Assembly: GCA_002746395.1 (NCBI GenBank)
Contig: NVXA01000004.1
Coordinates: forward strand, 210,728-239,020
Direction: 5' to 3'
DNA from: Paracoccaceae bacterium
GTDB taxonomy: Bacteria; Pseudomonadota; Alphaproteobacteria; Rhodobacterales; Rhodobacteraceae
Length of the DNA stretch: 28,293 nucleotides
This document shows positions 5,652 through 12,241 of the stretch, one piece after another; the stretch's first letter is position 1, and the number at the start of each line of letters is the position of its first letter. The notes under the pieces were generated by a model. That model saw nothing but the letters and a program-made list of their open reading frames with translations, did not search any database and was not told the DNA's origin. The position numbers and the translations under genes are program-made.

Positions 5652-6503
5652 ATGAAAGACGAATCTGAAACTACCGCTCACCCGCTGAACAACACGGCAG
5701 AAACTGTGCGCGATATCATGGCTGATTTCAGCCATCACGACTCGATCGAAACGCCGGACGACTTTGATCTTACGAAATCGCACCTGATTACCGTGCCGGA
5801 CTGCCGCAAGGTCGAAGACCTGACAATCAAACACCGGGATGCGGCTCAATTCCTGAAACCAGCGCGTCGTGAAGGCACAGCAAAATTCGATGATCTGCAA
5901 AGCCTGATCAACTGGACCAATCGGTTTAAAGGCGACACATCGGCTCTATTTGCAAAACCGGACATGAAAGCCCCCACGCTGACTTGTGTGGCTGACTACC
6001 ATGGAGAGGGCGCAGCGGATCAAACCACACCGACAGGTGACCCGACCGCACGGCACTGCCATCACCGGGCGATCTATGACTTCCCCCTGTCGGAAGAGTG
6101 GAAGGCTTGGATGGGCATTTCTGGCGAGCCGCTGGAAAAGGATGATTTGGGTGAATTCATCGAAGCCAACGCCAAGGATATCATGGACCCGACACCCGCA
6201 GTTTTGAAGGCTGTCGAGCATGACAAAAACGAAAATTGGGAAAACCGTCTAATCAAAACTGCCCAGCAGATCGAGGGGCGCTATGGCCAGCTGACGCAGC
6301 TGCTCGCGATGTCGAAGAAATTTCAGGTCTTCGAAACCAGCGATCTAAAGGTCAGCACCAACCGCGACGTTCTTGAAGCGCTGCGCCCGTTCGCAGCTGA
6401 TCGTGGCATCGAGGTCAATCAGCTCTGCCGTAACCTGCTGGCCGCTATCGCAGATGACGAACTCGCTGACGCAATTCTCGATGATGCGCTGGAGATAGCA
6501 TGA
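5652..6503 (+). CDS. DUF2303 (YfdQ-like) phage protein
   Basis: This is a 283-residue protein. After an acidic N-terminus it shows PARREGTAKFDDLQSLINWT followed by NRFKGDTSALFA, the part that usually identifies DUF2303. Further on are IYDFPLSEEWKAWMGISG and a helical C-terminus. Members occur in phage early regions near recombination functions, and biochemical function is not established to my knowledge. The length matches the family. The stop overlaps the next start as ATGA (6500-6503). Confidence 0.85.
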   Translation: MKDESETTAHPLNNTAETVRDIMADFSHHDSIETPDDFDLTKSHLITVPDCRKVEDLTIKHRDAAQFLKPARREGTAKFDDLQSLINWTNRFKGDTSALFAKPDMKAPTLTCVADYHGEGAADQTTPTGDPTARHCHHRAIYDFPLSEEWKAWMGISGEPLEKDDLGEFIEANAKDIMDPTPAVLKAVEHDKNENWENRLIKTAQQIEGRYGQLTQLLAMSKKFQVFETSDLKVSTNRDVLEALRPFAADRGIEVNQLCRNLLAAIADDELADAILDDALEIA

Positions 6504-6691
6504 TGGCCAATCAGAACCGCAAAATCATTCGCGAACTTGCCAGACGTTCCGTCGACAGCCTTCAACTCTCGGTGCTAATCACAAAAACCAGAGAGCAACG
6601 CATCGACATGGTCGAGGCGGTCTTGTCGCAAGAACTACACGATCTCGAATGTGAAATTACTTCTAAAAACAATGGTGAAAACGATGGTTGA
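6500..6691 (+). CDS. Small unrecognised helical protein
   Basis: The protein has 63 residues from ATG 6500 (a second ATG follows at once), coupled by ATGA to the DUF2303 stop. It is charged and helical (RKIIRELARRSVDSLQLSVL), with an acidic and asparagine-rich tail. The stop lies eight bases inside the next frame. No domain is recognised. Confidence 0.6.
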   Translation: MMANQNRKIIRELARRSVDSLQLSVLITKTREQRIDMVEAVLSQELHDLECEITSKNNGENDG

Positions 6692-6872
6692 AATCATCCT
6701 CATCTCATTCATGGTTTGGTTTTTCGGGGCTGTAATAGCGTTTGCGATCAATGGAATGCATTCATCGCTGCTGGGCCTCACACCAGACCCTGTGAATCAA
6801 ATGCTCGCAGCCATTCTCTGGCCGCTATTTTTAGGTTGGTGGCTTTATGATTTGGTTAGGGGGTTGAAATGA
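6684..6872 (+). CDS. Small two-segment membrane protein
   Basis: The protein has 62 residues from ATG 6684, which has GGTGA upstream and overlaps the previous stop by eight bases; in-frame ATGs at 6651 and 6672 are possible. Two hydrophobic segments are visible, residues about 3-22 (EIILISFMVWFFGAVIAFAI) and about 41-57 (AAILWPLFLGWWLYDLV), joined by a short polar loop. It is likely an inner-membrane phage accessory protein. The stop overlaps the next frame as ATGA (6869-6872). Confidence 0.65.
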   Translation: MVEIILISFMVWFFGAVIAFAINGMHSSLLGLTPDPVNQMLAAILWPLFLGWWLYDLVRGLK

Positions 6873-7048
6873 CCTCAATCCTACACGGGATAAACCCGAA
6901 CAACGGAAGTTCTGCTTTTTACGCGCAAATAAAAGTACATGCCGTTAACCCGTCAACCGGGGCTTTCCTGCACATGTCAGGCAACGGCGAGACCAACAAC
7001 CAAAACTATGCGTGGGCCGGAACCCAGGTCCAGTACGACAAACTTTGA
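6869..7048 (+). CDS. Small unrecognised protein coupled to the membrane protein
   Basis: This is a 59-residue frame from ATG 6869, overlapping the previous stop as ATGA. It is rich in Asn, Gly and Ser (INPNNGSSAFYAQIKVHAV, GNGETNNQNYAWAG), suggesting a beta-rich small fold. It ends in the left arm of the 16-base inverted repeat and its TGA overlaps a further ATG (TGATG). It has no recognised family. Confidence 0.5.
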   Translation: MTSILHGINPNNGSSAFYAQIKVHAVNPSTGAFLHMSGNGETNNQNYAWAGTQVQYDKL

Positions 7049-7226
7049 TGACAGGCTGGAACTCATGTAGAGAAAATCATGGGCCAACGCCAGCACCGTT
7101 AATAGCGGTCCGCGCGACAGGTGAAATGGGTGGATACGCACTGTATCTGGATTGCAGTCAACGTCGTAAAGCCACAGTTTAGCCCGACACCCGGGGCGCG
7201 CTAAACACCGGCCTGTCATCAAAGTT
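7041..7226. repeat. Perfect 16-base inverted repeat around a hairpin-rich 154-base segment
   Basis: AACTTTGATGACAGGC at 7041-7056 is exactly complementary to GCCTGTCATCAAAGTT at 7211-7226. Inside lie smaller self-complementary pieces: ACCGT against GCGGT near 7106-7120, and GTTTAGC (7177-7183) against GCTAAAC (7200-7206). It sits between the small-gene operon and the excisionase-like gene, where a regulatory RNA, an Int/Xis-linked site or an invertible segment could be placed. Confidence 0.75.
7048..7182 (+). CDS. Possible very small protein inside the inverted-repeat segment
   Basis: This is a 44-residue frame starting at ATG 7048 within TGATG. It reads APLIAVRATGEMGGYALYLD in its middle and ends basic. 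Most of it lies between the arms of a perfect 16-base inverted repeat, so the segment may be structured RNA instead of a gene. Support is limited to coupling and lack of stops. Confidence 0.35.
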   Translation: MTGWNSCRENHGPTPAPLIAVRATGEMGGYALYLDCSQRRKATV

Positions 7227-7290
7227 CGCCGCCATGAAATCGAAGGCACATAAGTGCCGATATGTGAATTAAGGAAGCAGATTTAACCCC

Positions 7291-7602
7291 ATGAACATCG
7301 AACTCTTAACCCCCATTCAGGCGGCTGATCTACTAAAGGTCAGCACGAAAACGCTTGCGCGAATGCGGCAAACGGGGTTGAGATGTGTAAGATTGGGCCG
7401 ATGTGTCCGGTATCGTGCCGATGATCTGCAAGAATTTATAGCTGCCAACATCGAGGATAAACCATGCCGTTCAAGAAACAAGGTAGCCCGTTCTGGCAGT
7501 ATGACAGGTCGTTCAAAATCAACGGACAACATTATAGGGTTCGGGGCAGCACTGGCGAACGAAGCAAAACGGAAGCCCGTGCAGTCGAGGAATCGGCGGT
7601 AA
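7291..7602 (+). CDS. Excisionase-like HTH protein
   Basis: The protein has 103 residues. Residues 6-50 show TPIQAADLLKVSTKTLARMR, then LRCVRLGRCVRYRADDLQEF. This is the HTH_17/excisionase-type winged helix in which a recognition helix is followed by an R-x-G-R-x-x-R-Y wing. It probably bends att DNA to direct the integrase toward excision. Typical members stop after the wing at about 60-70 residues. Here the frame goes on for 139 bases within the integrase gene in another frame, giving a basic, low-complexity tail. The tail may be real, or the stop may have been lost. Confidence 0.78.
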   Translation: MNIELLTPIQAADLLKVSTKTLARMRQTGLRCVRLGRCVRYRADDLQEFIAANIEDKPCRSRNKVARSGSMTGRSKSTDNIIGFGAALANEAKRKPVQSRNRR

Positions 7603-8534
7603 GCGCCGCCCGCCATTCAGCCCTCTACGGAGACACAAAACCCGTTATCACACTAGATCAGGCGATCGGCACCTACGTCGCAAATGTATCTGTTCATCAA
7701 CCCTCATGGAAAACAACCAAGAGCCTGGCCCAAGCGTTGCTCGGCGGGTTGAAGAAGAATACGGTGCTTCCGGACATCACCAATATGATGCTCACAAATT
7801 ACATTGCAAAACGCCGCTCCACACTCGCAAATGCCAGCGTAAACCGTGAAATCCAGCTGTTGCGTCGCGTTCTGAATTACGCCGAGAAAAACTTAAGTAT
7901 GCAAGTTCCTGTCTTGAACTGGGACGCACATATTCTTTCCGAACCAAAGGGTAGAGTTCGGGAATTAACAATTGACGAAGAGGGCCGGTTATTCGAGAAC
8001 CTACGGACCGATCTGCATGCTTTCGTGAAATTCTGCATCACGGCCGGCTGTCGATCGGGAAGCGCCGTTAAACTGGAATGGCGGGACATAGATTTTCAAC
8101 GCCGGGTTATTGTTTTTAGAATGATGAAGGGCGGCGAACACCATTCGATCCCGATGACCAACGCTCTTCTCGCACTTCTGGCCAACCAACCACGCAGCCC
8201 ACATTACAATCAGGTATTCCTATACCCGCCACGCGGCAACAAAAACCGCCTACGCCCCATTACCAAGGATGGCTGGAAGAAACCGTGGAAGGAAGCTTTA
8301 ACCGCGGCAAAGATCCCTGACTTTAGATTCCACGACCTGCGCCATACCGCCCTGTCGCGGATCACGCGCACTAACGGCATCGCAGCTGCTCAAAAGCTGG
8401 CCGGCCACGCAGACATATCCAGCACCGCTCGATATGCCCACGTCCAGATGGATGACCTTCTGATAGCAATGGAAACAGCAGAGTCCACCCACACTGGACC
8501 CACTCTCAAAGAGAAAAGCAGGCTATCTGGTTGA
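7464..8534 (+). CDS. int: Phage tyrosine integrase
   Basis: This is a 356-residue tyrosine recombinase that inserts and removes the element at tRNA-Gly. The catalytic set is complete: Arg197 (AGCRSG), Lys222 (MMKGGEHH), His290 and Arg293 (FHDLRHTALS), His315 (AGHADIS) and the Tyr324 nucleophile (ARYAHV). The N-terminal half carries the arm-binding and core-binding parts. The ATG at 7464 follows GAGGAT at a fair distance and lies inside the excisionase-like frame. The gene ends 29 bases before the tRNA-Gly fragment at 8564-8611, as expected for an integrase next to its site. It is probably expressed with the upstream excisionase. Confidence 0.95.
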   Translation: MPFKKQGSPFWQYDRSFKINGQHYRVRGSTGERSKTEARAVEESAVSAARHSALYGDTKPVITLDQAIGTYVANVSVHQPSWKTTKSLAQALLGGLKKNTVLPDITNMMLTNYIAKRRSTLANASVNREIQLLRRVLNYAEKNLSMQVPVLNWDAHILSEPKGRVRELTIDEEGRLFENLRTDLHAFVKFCITAGCRSGSAVKLEWRDIDFQRRVIVFRMMKGGEHHSIPMTNALLALLANQPRSPHYNQVFLYPPRGNKNRLRPITKDGWKKPWKEALTAAKIPDFRFHDLRHTALSRITRTNGIAAAQKLAGHADISSTARYAHVQMDDLLIAMETAESTHTGPTLKEKSRLSG

Positions 8535-8563
8535 TATAAAACGATCTACCTAAACAGACACTA

Positions 8564-8611
8564 GGCTTCCCAAGCAAAATGTCGAGAGTTCGAATCTCTT
8601 CACCCGCTCCA
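8564..8611 (+). other. Attachment site: 3' half of tRNA-Gly(CCC)
   Basis: This segment reads as the second half of a tRNA: a GCTTCCCAAGC anticodon region (loop TTCCCAA, anticodon CCC), a T arm with TTCGAAT, and CACCCGC as the acceptor 3' strand followed by TCCA. The 5' half (it should begin GCGGGTG) is missing immediately upstream. It is the displaced 3' end left by integration, so the chromosome resumes at 8612 and the intact gene should lie beyond the window start. Confidence 0.88.
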
Positions 8612-8719
8612 AATCCAAATCCCCATGCAATGATCACGCATTCGTTTACGCCGCGTCATCACGACCCCCTAGACGTTTTGCCCAAGTAAACCTATTTTGT
8701 GGCTCAGACAAAGGACCGC

Positions 8720-9667
8720 ATGATGAATGACCAACGCATAGCCCTCGGCAAATTCGAACACCCAGACCTGACGGCCAAAGGCGAGCGCCGTGCGTCTGTC
8801 GCCCTGAACGGCGCTAAAACCCTGTGGTTCAACACTGGCACGCTTTGCAACATTACTTGCGTGAATTGCTATATCGAAAGCAGCCCGGACAACGACCGCC
8901 TCGTGTACATGAGCGAACCCGAAGTGTCCGAGTACCTAGACCAGATCACCGATCGCAACTGGCCCGTCACCGAAATCGGCTTCACCGGCGGCGAACCCTT
9001 CATGAACCCCGACATAATCGCCATGCTCCGCACGCCCCTTGAACGTGGGTACGATGTATTGGTCCTCACCAACGCCATGCGCCCGATGATGCGGCAACGT
9101 ATGCAAGCGGGCTTGCTGGAATTGCTGGCGGAATTCGGTGACAGGTTAACGCTTCGCGTCTCGCTCGACCATTTTGACCACCGCCTGCACGATGCGGAAC
9201 GCGGGGTCGGGTCTTACGACATAACCCTCCAAGGCATGCGTTGGCTGCGCGACAACGGATTTCGCATGGCAATGGCTGGCCGATCAACCTTTGGCGACAG
9301 TGATATCAGCAGCCGCGAAGGCTACGCCGTCCTGTTCAAATCCGAAGGTTTCGACATCGACGCCCAAAACCCCGCCATGACCGTGCTTTTCCCCGAAATG
9401 GACGAAACCGTCGAGGTTCCCGAGATCACCACCGCCTGTTGGGGCATCCTCAACAAATCCCCGAACGATGTGATGTGCGCAACCTCCCGCATGGTCGTAA
9501 AACGCAAAGGGGCCGATAAACCCGTGGTTCTCGCCTGCACGTTGCTGCCCTACTCCCCGGAATTCGAGATGGGCGAAACATTGCAAGATGCAGAATCCGA
9601 CGTGAAACTAAATCACCGCCACTGCGCCAAGTTCTGCGTGTTGGGCGGGGCCAGTTGCAGCGTCTAA
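8720..9667 (+). CDS. Radical SAM protein with C-terminal cysteine set
   Basis: The start is taken at ATG 8720 (315 residues), four bases after AAAGGA; a GTG at 8699 is less likely. CNITCVNC (Cys43, 47, 50) is the CxxxCxxC motif binding the 4Fe-4S cluster that cleaves SAM, and FTGGEPF (88-94) is the GGE motif for SAM. Six more cysteines (240, 253, 273, 302, 306, 313) cluster at the C-terminus, consistent with an auxiliary iron-sulfur cluster as in SPASM/twitch enzymes. The substrate is unknown, and no precursor peptide or partner is seen nearby. It is the first chromosomal gene after the attachment site. Confidence 0.85.
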   Translation: MMNDQRIALGKFEHPDLTAKGERRASVALNGAKTLWFNTGTLCNITCVNCYIESSPDNDRLVYMSEPEVSEYLDQITDRNWPVTEIGFTGGEPFMNPDIIAMLRTPLERGYDVLVLTNAMRPMMRQRMQAGLLELLAEFGDRLTLRVSLDHFDHRLHDAERGVGSYDITLQGMRWLRDNGFRMAMAGRSTFGDSDISSREGYAVLFKSEGFDIDAQNPAMTVLFPEMDETVEVPEITTACWGILNKSPNDVMCATSRMVVKRKGADKPVVLACTLLPYSPEFEMGETLQDAESDVKLNHRHCAKFCVLGGASCSV

Positions 9668-9682
9668 TCACCGTAACGTGTT

Positions 9683-9710
9683 TTGATTGTTCGGCGAAGA
9701 TTACTACAAT
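9683..9710 (+). promoter_or_regulatory. Putative promoter of the secreted protein gene
   Basis: TTGATT (9683-9688) and TACAAT (9705-9710) are 16 bases apart, 35 bases before the ATG at 9745. They were read by eye, with no regulator site recognised. Confidence 0.45.
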
Positions 9711-9744
9711 TAATCACATCGCAACAACATTACCGGAGCCTTAA

Positions 9745-10128
9745 ATGCGCTTGCCATTAACCATATTACTCGCCTCCCTCATCGCCAGTCCGGTTTTGGC
9801 GGATTCCCACGGCAATGATTTCGTTCACAGCCGTAAATTCAAAGGGCAAGTTTATGTGATGTACCAGACCCACATGTCGCTCTACACGTTTGCAAACGAC
9901 GAGGTCGGCAAATCGAATTGCTACGACACCTGCGCCCAGAACTGGCCGCCTGCCCTGTTGGATGACGGCACAGCCCTTGGCGAAAATTATTCACTAATCC
10001 AGCGCACCGATGGCACGATGCAAGCCGCCTTCAGGGGCCAGCCGCTTTATCTTTACATCGGGGATGAAAACGTCGGCGATACCAACGGCGACCGCGTCGC
10101 CAACCTCTGGGTTTTAGCCCGCCCTTAA
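9745..10128 (+). CDS. Secreted protein of the COG4315 (lipoprotein_15 repeat) type
   Basis: The protein has 127 residues. Residues 1-19 (MRLPLTILLASLIASPVLA) are a clear Sec signal peptide with an AxA-like cleavage site; no lipobox cysteine is seen. The mature part has LYTFANDEVGKSNCYDTCAQ followed by NWPP, then GQPLYLYIGDE and a WVLARP end. This is the known pattern of two repeats (LY.F..D..G.S.C...CA..WPP and G.PLY.Y..D) of this periplasmic family of uncertain function. It has its own promoter candidate at 9683 and is not coupled to neighbours. Confidence 0.85.
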   Translation: MRLPLTILLASLIASPVLADSHGNDFVHSRKFKGQVYVMYQTHMSLYTFANDEVGKSNCYDTCAQNWPPALLDDGTALGENYSLIQRTDGTMQAAFRGQPLYLYIGDENVGDTNGDRVANLWVLARP

Positions 10129-10190
10129 GTTTGGGGTTTACGACTGATCCGCTAAAAGGTTAACGCCAAGTGCTGCAAAAACGTACACAC

Positions 10191-10223
10191 GTGTTGTGTA
10201 CGGGTTGTGTACGTGTTGTGCAC
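10191..10223. repeat. Three tandem 11-base repeats between the COG4315 gene and aroB
   Basis: The units are GTGTTGTGTAC, GGGTTGTGTAC and GTGTTGTGCAC, head to tail, preceded by GTACACAC, which is complementary to the unit (10184-10191). The block is flanked on each side by AAAGGTTAACGC (near 10156 and 10247), the right copy overlapping the aroB stop. Its role is unknown. Confidence 0.8.
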
Positions 10224-10250
10224 ACGGAATTTCGGCGTTTTAGCCAAAGG

Positions 10251-11366
10251 TTAACGCGCCGCCAAAGCCTCGTTCAGCACGGTTTTCACCACGTCCATAT
10301 CGACATTTTTCTCGACAAACGCATCACCAATGCTGCGCGCCAGAATAAAGGCGATTTTTCCGTCCGTAACCTTCTTATCCTGCCCCATTAGCGCGATTAA
10401 CCCGTCCGCATCAGGCAGATCCCCGGCAATATCGGACAGGTCTTTTTTCATTCCCATCACCGCCAGATGTTGGCGCACGCGACTAGGAATTTCTTGCGAA
10501 CAAACACCCATTTTCTGTGATAATTCAAAGGCTAAGGCACAACCAATCGCCACCCCTTCACCGTGCAACAAGCGGTCCGAATACCCCGTTGCCGCCTCCA
10601 GCGCATGGCCAAATGTGTGCCCAAGGTTCAACAGCGCCCGATCCCCGCGCTCTTTTTCATCACGCGCCACTATCTCGGCTTTCATCTCGCAAGACCGTTT
10701 TATCGCTGCGATCCGGTTAGCCTGATCGCCAAAAGCAAGCGACGGGCCGTTTTTCTCCAACCATTCAAAGAACTTAGCGTCTCCAAGCAAGCCGTACTTA
10801 ACCACCTCGCCATACCCCGAAGTGAACTCCCGTGGGCTTAAAGTGTCCAAAACATCCGTATCCGCCAGCACCAATTGCGGTTGATGAAACGCCCCGATCA
10901 GGTTCTTCCCAAGCGGCGAGTTTATCCCCGTTTTCCCGCCAACCGAACTATCCACTTGCGCCAATAACGAGGTTGGAATTTGCACAAAATTCACCCCGCG
11001 GCGAAGGATGGCCGCAGCGAAACCCGCAAGGTCGCCAATCACGCCGCCACCAAAGGCAATCACGATGTCATCGCGCTCGACCTTTTGTTCAATCAACCAT
11101 TCAACAACGACCTCTAAGCCATTCCAACTCTTGGTTTTTTCACCCGCAGCCATTGCAATAAAATTGCTTGAAATACCGGCATTTGACAAGCCGGATTGCA
11201 GTGTTTTCATATGCAAATCAGCGACCGTTTCATCGGTAATAATCACCACCTTCGGGCGTTTCAGGAACGGCATGATCCGCACACCCGCCTCGGCCAATAA
11301 GCCCGGCCCGATCGCAATATCATAGGCGCGATCCGGTAGATCAACCGTCAGGGTTTCAATGCTCAT
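10251..11366 (-). CDS. aroB: 3-dehydroquinate synthase
   Basis: The enzyme converts DAHP to 3-dehydroquinate in the shikimate pathway, using NAD and a divalent metal in the cytoplasm. The 371 residues match the family. FGGGVIGDLAGF is the NAD-binding loop. PTSLLAQVDSSVGGKTGIN follows as the classic signature, and LNLGHTFGHALE contains metal-binding histidines. The ATG at 11366 follows GAGGA; a longer reading to 11456 lies inside aroK and is rejected. It overlaps the aroK end by eleven bases, so the two are translated together. Confidence 0.97.
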   Translation of the reverse strand: MSIETLTVDLPDRAYDIAIGPGLLAEAGVRIMPFLKRPKVVIITDETVADLHMKTLQSGLSNAGISSNFIAMAAGEKTKSWNGLEVVVEWLIEQKVERDDIVIAFGGGVIGDLAGFAAAILRRGVNFVQIPTSLLAQVDSSVGGKTGINSPLGKNLIGAFHQPQLVLADTDVLDTLSPREFTSGYGEVVKYGLLGDAKFFEWLEKNGPSLAFGDQANRIAAIKRSCEMKAEIVARDEKERGDRALLNLGHTFGHALEAATGYSDRLLHGEGVAIGCALAFELSQKMGVCSQEIPSRVRQHLAVMGMKKDLSDIAGDLPDADGLIALMGQDKKVTDGKIAFILARSIGDAFVEKNVDMDVVKTVLNEALAAR

Positions 11367-11949
11367 TTTTATCCTCGTTCCCACCCGTGGCTGACAAATG
11401 CCCAGCCTTCTCCAATGCCGCCACGATTGCATCCACGACAACCTCGTGCGGATCACCCGAAGCGCTGTCCACCATGATCTCTGCGGTCTCGTACAACGGA
11501 TACCGCGCCTCCAACAGCTCGGTCAACACCCCCTTGGGATCGGCCCCGTTCAACAACGGACGACTGGCCTTGCCTTTGACCCGTTCCCACAAGGTTTCAA
11601 GGTCCGCGCTAATCCAGACCGAAACACCCGAAGCATCTATCATCTCACGGTTTTCATTGGATAAAAACGCCCCACCACCCGTTGCTAAAATGCAAGGTTC
11701 ATCCGTCAAAAGGCGGGCAATAACGCGGCGCTCACCATCGCGAAAATACTGTTCATCAAAGCGTTCGAATATCTCTGGAATGGTCATATCGGCGGCGGCT
11801 TCAATCTCCGCATCGCTATCGACAAAGCGCACCCCCAAACGGTCCGCCAACCTTCGCCCCACGGTTGATTTACCCGCCCCCATCAACCCCACAAGCACCA
11901 CCGTGCGGGTCAAACCGACAGCAGTTTCAGGCTTAGGGACATTTGACAT
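11356..11949 (-). CDS. aroK: Shikimate kinase
   Basis: The enzyme phosphorylates shikimate with ATP. The 197 residues are slightly longer than usual because of a short N-terminal extension (SNVPKPETAVGLTRT) and a C-terminal tail. GLMGAGKSTVGRRLA is the Walker A loop, FVDSDAEIE holds the substrate-binding aspartates, and LATGGGAF is the shikimate-binding glycine motif. SRPLL is the usual lid arginine region. It precedes aroB and overlaps it, an order common in proteobacteria. It is divergent from the membrane protein at 12104. Confidence 0.96.
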   Translation of the reverse strand: MSNVPKPETAVGLTRTVVLVGLMGAGKSTVGRRLADRLGVRFVDSDAEIEAAADMTIPEIFERFDEQYFRDGERRVIARLLTDEPCILATGGGAFLSNENREMIDASGVSVWISADLETLWERVKGKASRPLLNGADPKGVLTELLEARYPLYETAEIMVDSASGDPHEVVVDAIVAALEKAGHLSATGGNEDKNEH

Positions 11950-12103
11950 TGATAAAACCCTTTTTGGGCGATTGATGATTTGTTAACTTCACGTTAGTTT
12001 CTACGGGCGCGATATGAAAGAGGGATAATCCCCGCAATCGTTGCAACCATGATAATATTACGAAAAGGCGAGGCCATCGCCTTTGATCGAAGGAGCAGGC
12101 AGA

Positions 12104-12238
12104 ATGTGGCGATTGATTAAAGTTTTATTTTATTTGGCCGTGATAGGCGGAATTGGCATCGTCGGATACGCGATGTTTTTTGAGCTTCCAGCCCCCCAAT
12201 CCGAAGTAAACCAGGCGATAACGCCCGATTTGGATTAG
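12104..12238 (+). CDS. Small single-pass membrane protein
   Basis: This is a 44-residue protein from ATG 12104 with AAGGAG nine bases upstream. Residues about 5-27 (IKVLFYLAVIGGIGIVGYAM) form a membrane helix and the remainder is polar and acidic (QAITPDLD). It ends only three bases before the 517-residue secreted protein gene, so the two are co-transcribed. A small hairpin, AAAGGCG (12064-12070) against CGCCTTT (12078-12084), lies in its leader. Function is unknown, but the ribosome site and placement make it convincing. Confidence 0.78.
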   Translation: MWRLIKVLFYLAVIGGIGIVGYAMFFELPAPQSEVNQAITPDLD

Positions 12239-12241
12239 CGT

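Larger units (their letters stand above)
1..8611. mobile_element. Right part of an integrated prophage-like element, cut by the window start
   Basis: The element is bounded on the right by a duplicated 3' half of a tRNA-Gly gene and carries an adjacent tyrosine integrase, an excisionase-like HTH protein, a divergent Cro/CI-type switch, a DUF2303 phage protein and an orphan DNA methyltransferase. Genes are short and mostly linked by four-base overlaps, as in temperate phage early regions. No capsid, terminase or tail gene is visible, so it could be the early end of a full prophage, a satellite or a degraded island. The intact tRNA-Gly(CCC) and the left attachment site are expected outside the window on the left. 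Confidence 0.88.

Noticed and set aside
7041..7226. Retron or reverse-transcriptase-linked RNA
   Set aside because: The closed structure resembles such RNAs in outline, but no reverse transcriptase gene lies in the window.
6977..7249. Minus-strand frame of 90 codons through the inverted repeat
   Set aside because: It has no ribosome site. It is opposite two coupled plus frames and ends without recognisable features.
11387..11986. Plus-strand frame of 199 codons
   Set aside because: It is antisense to aroK. It has Ser/Thr-rich composition typical of a shadow.
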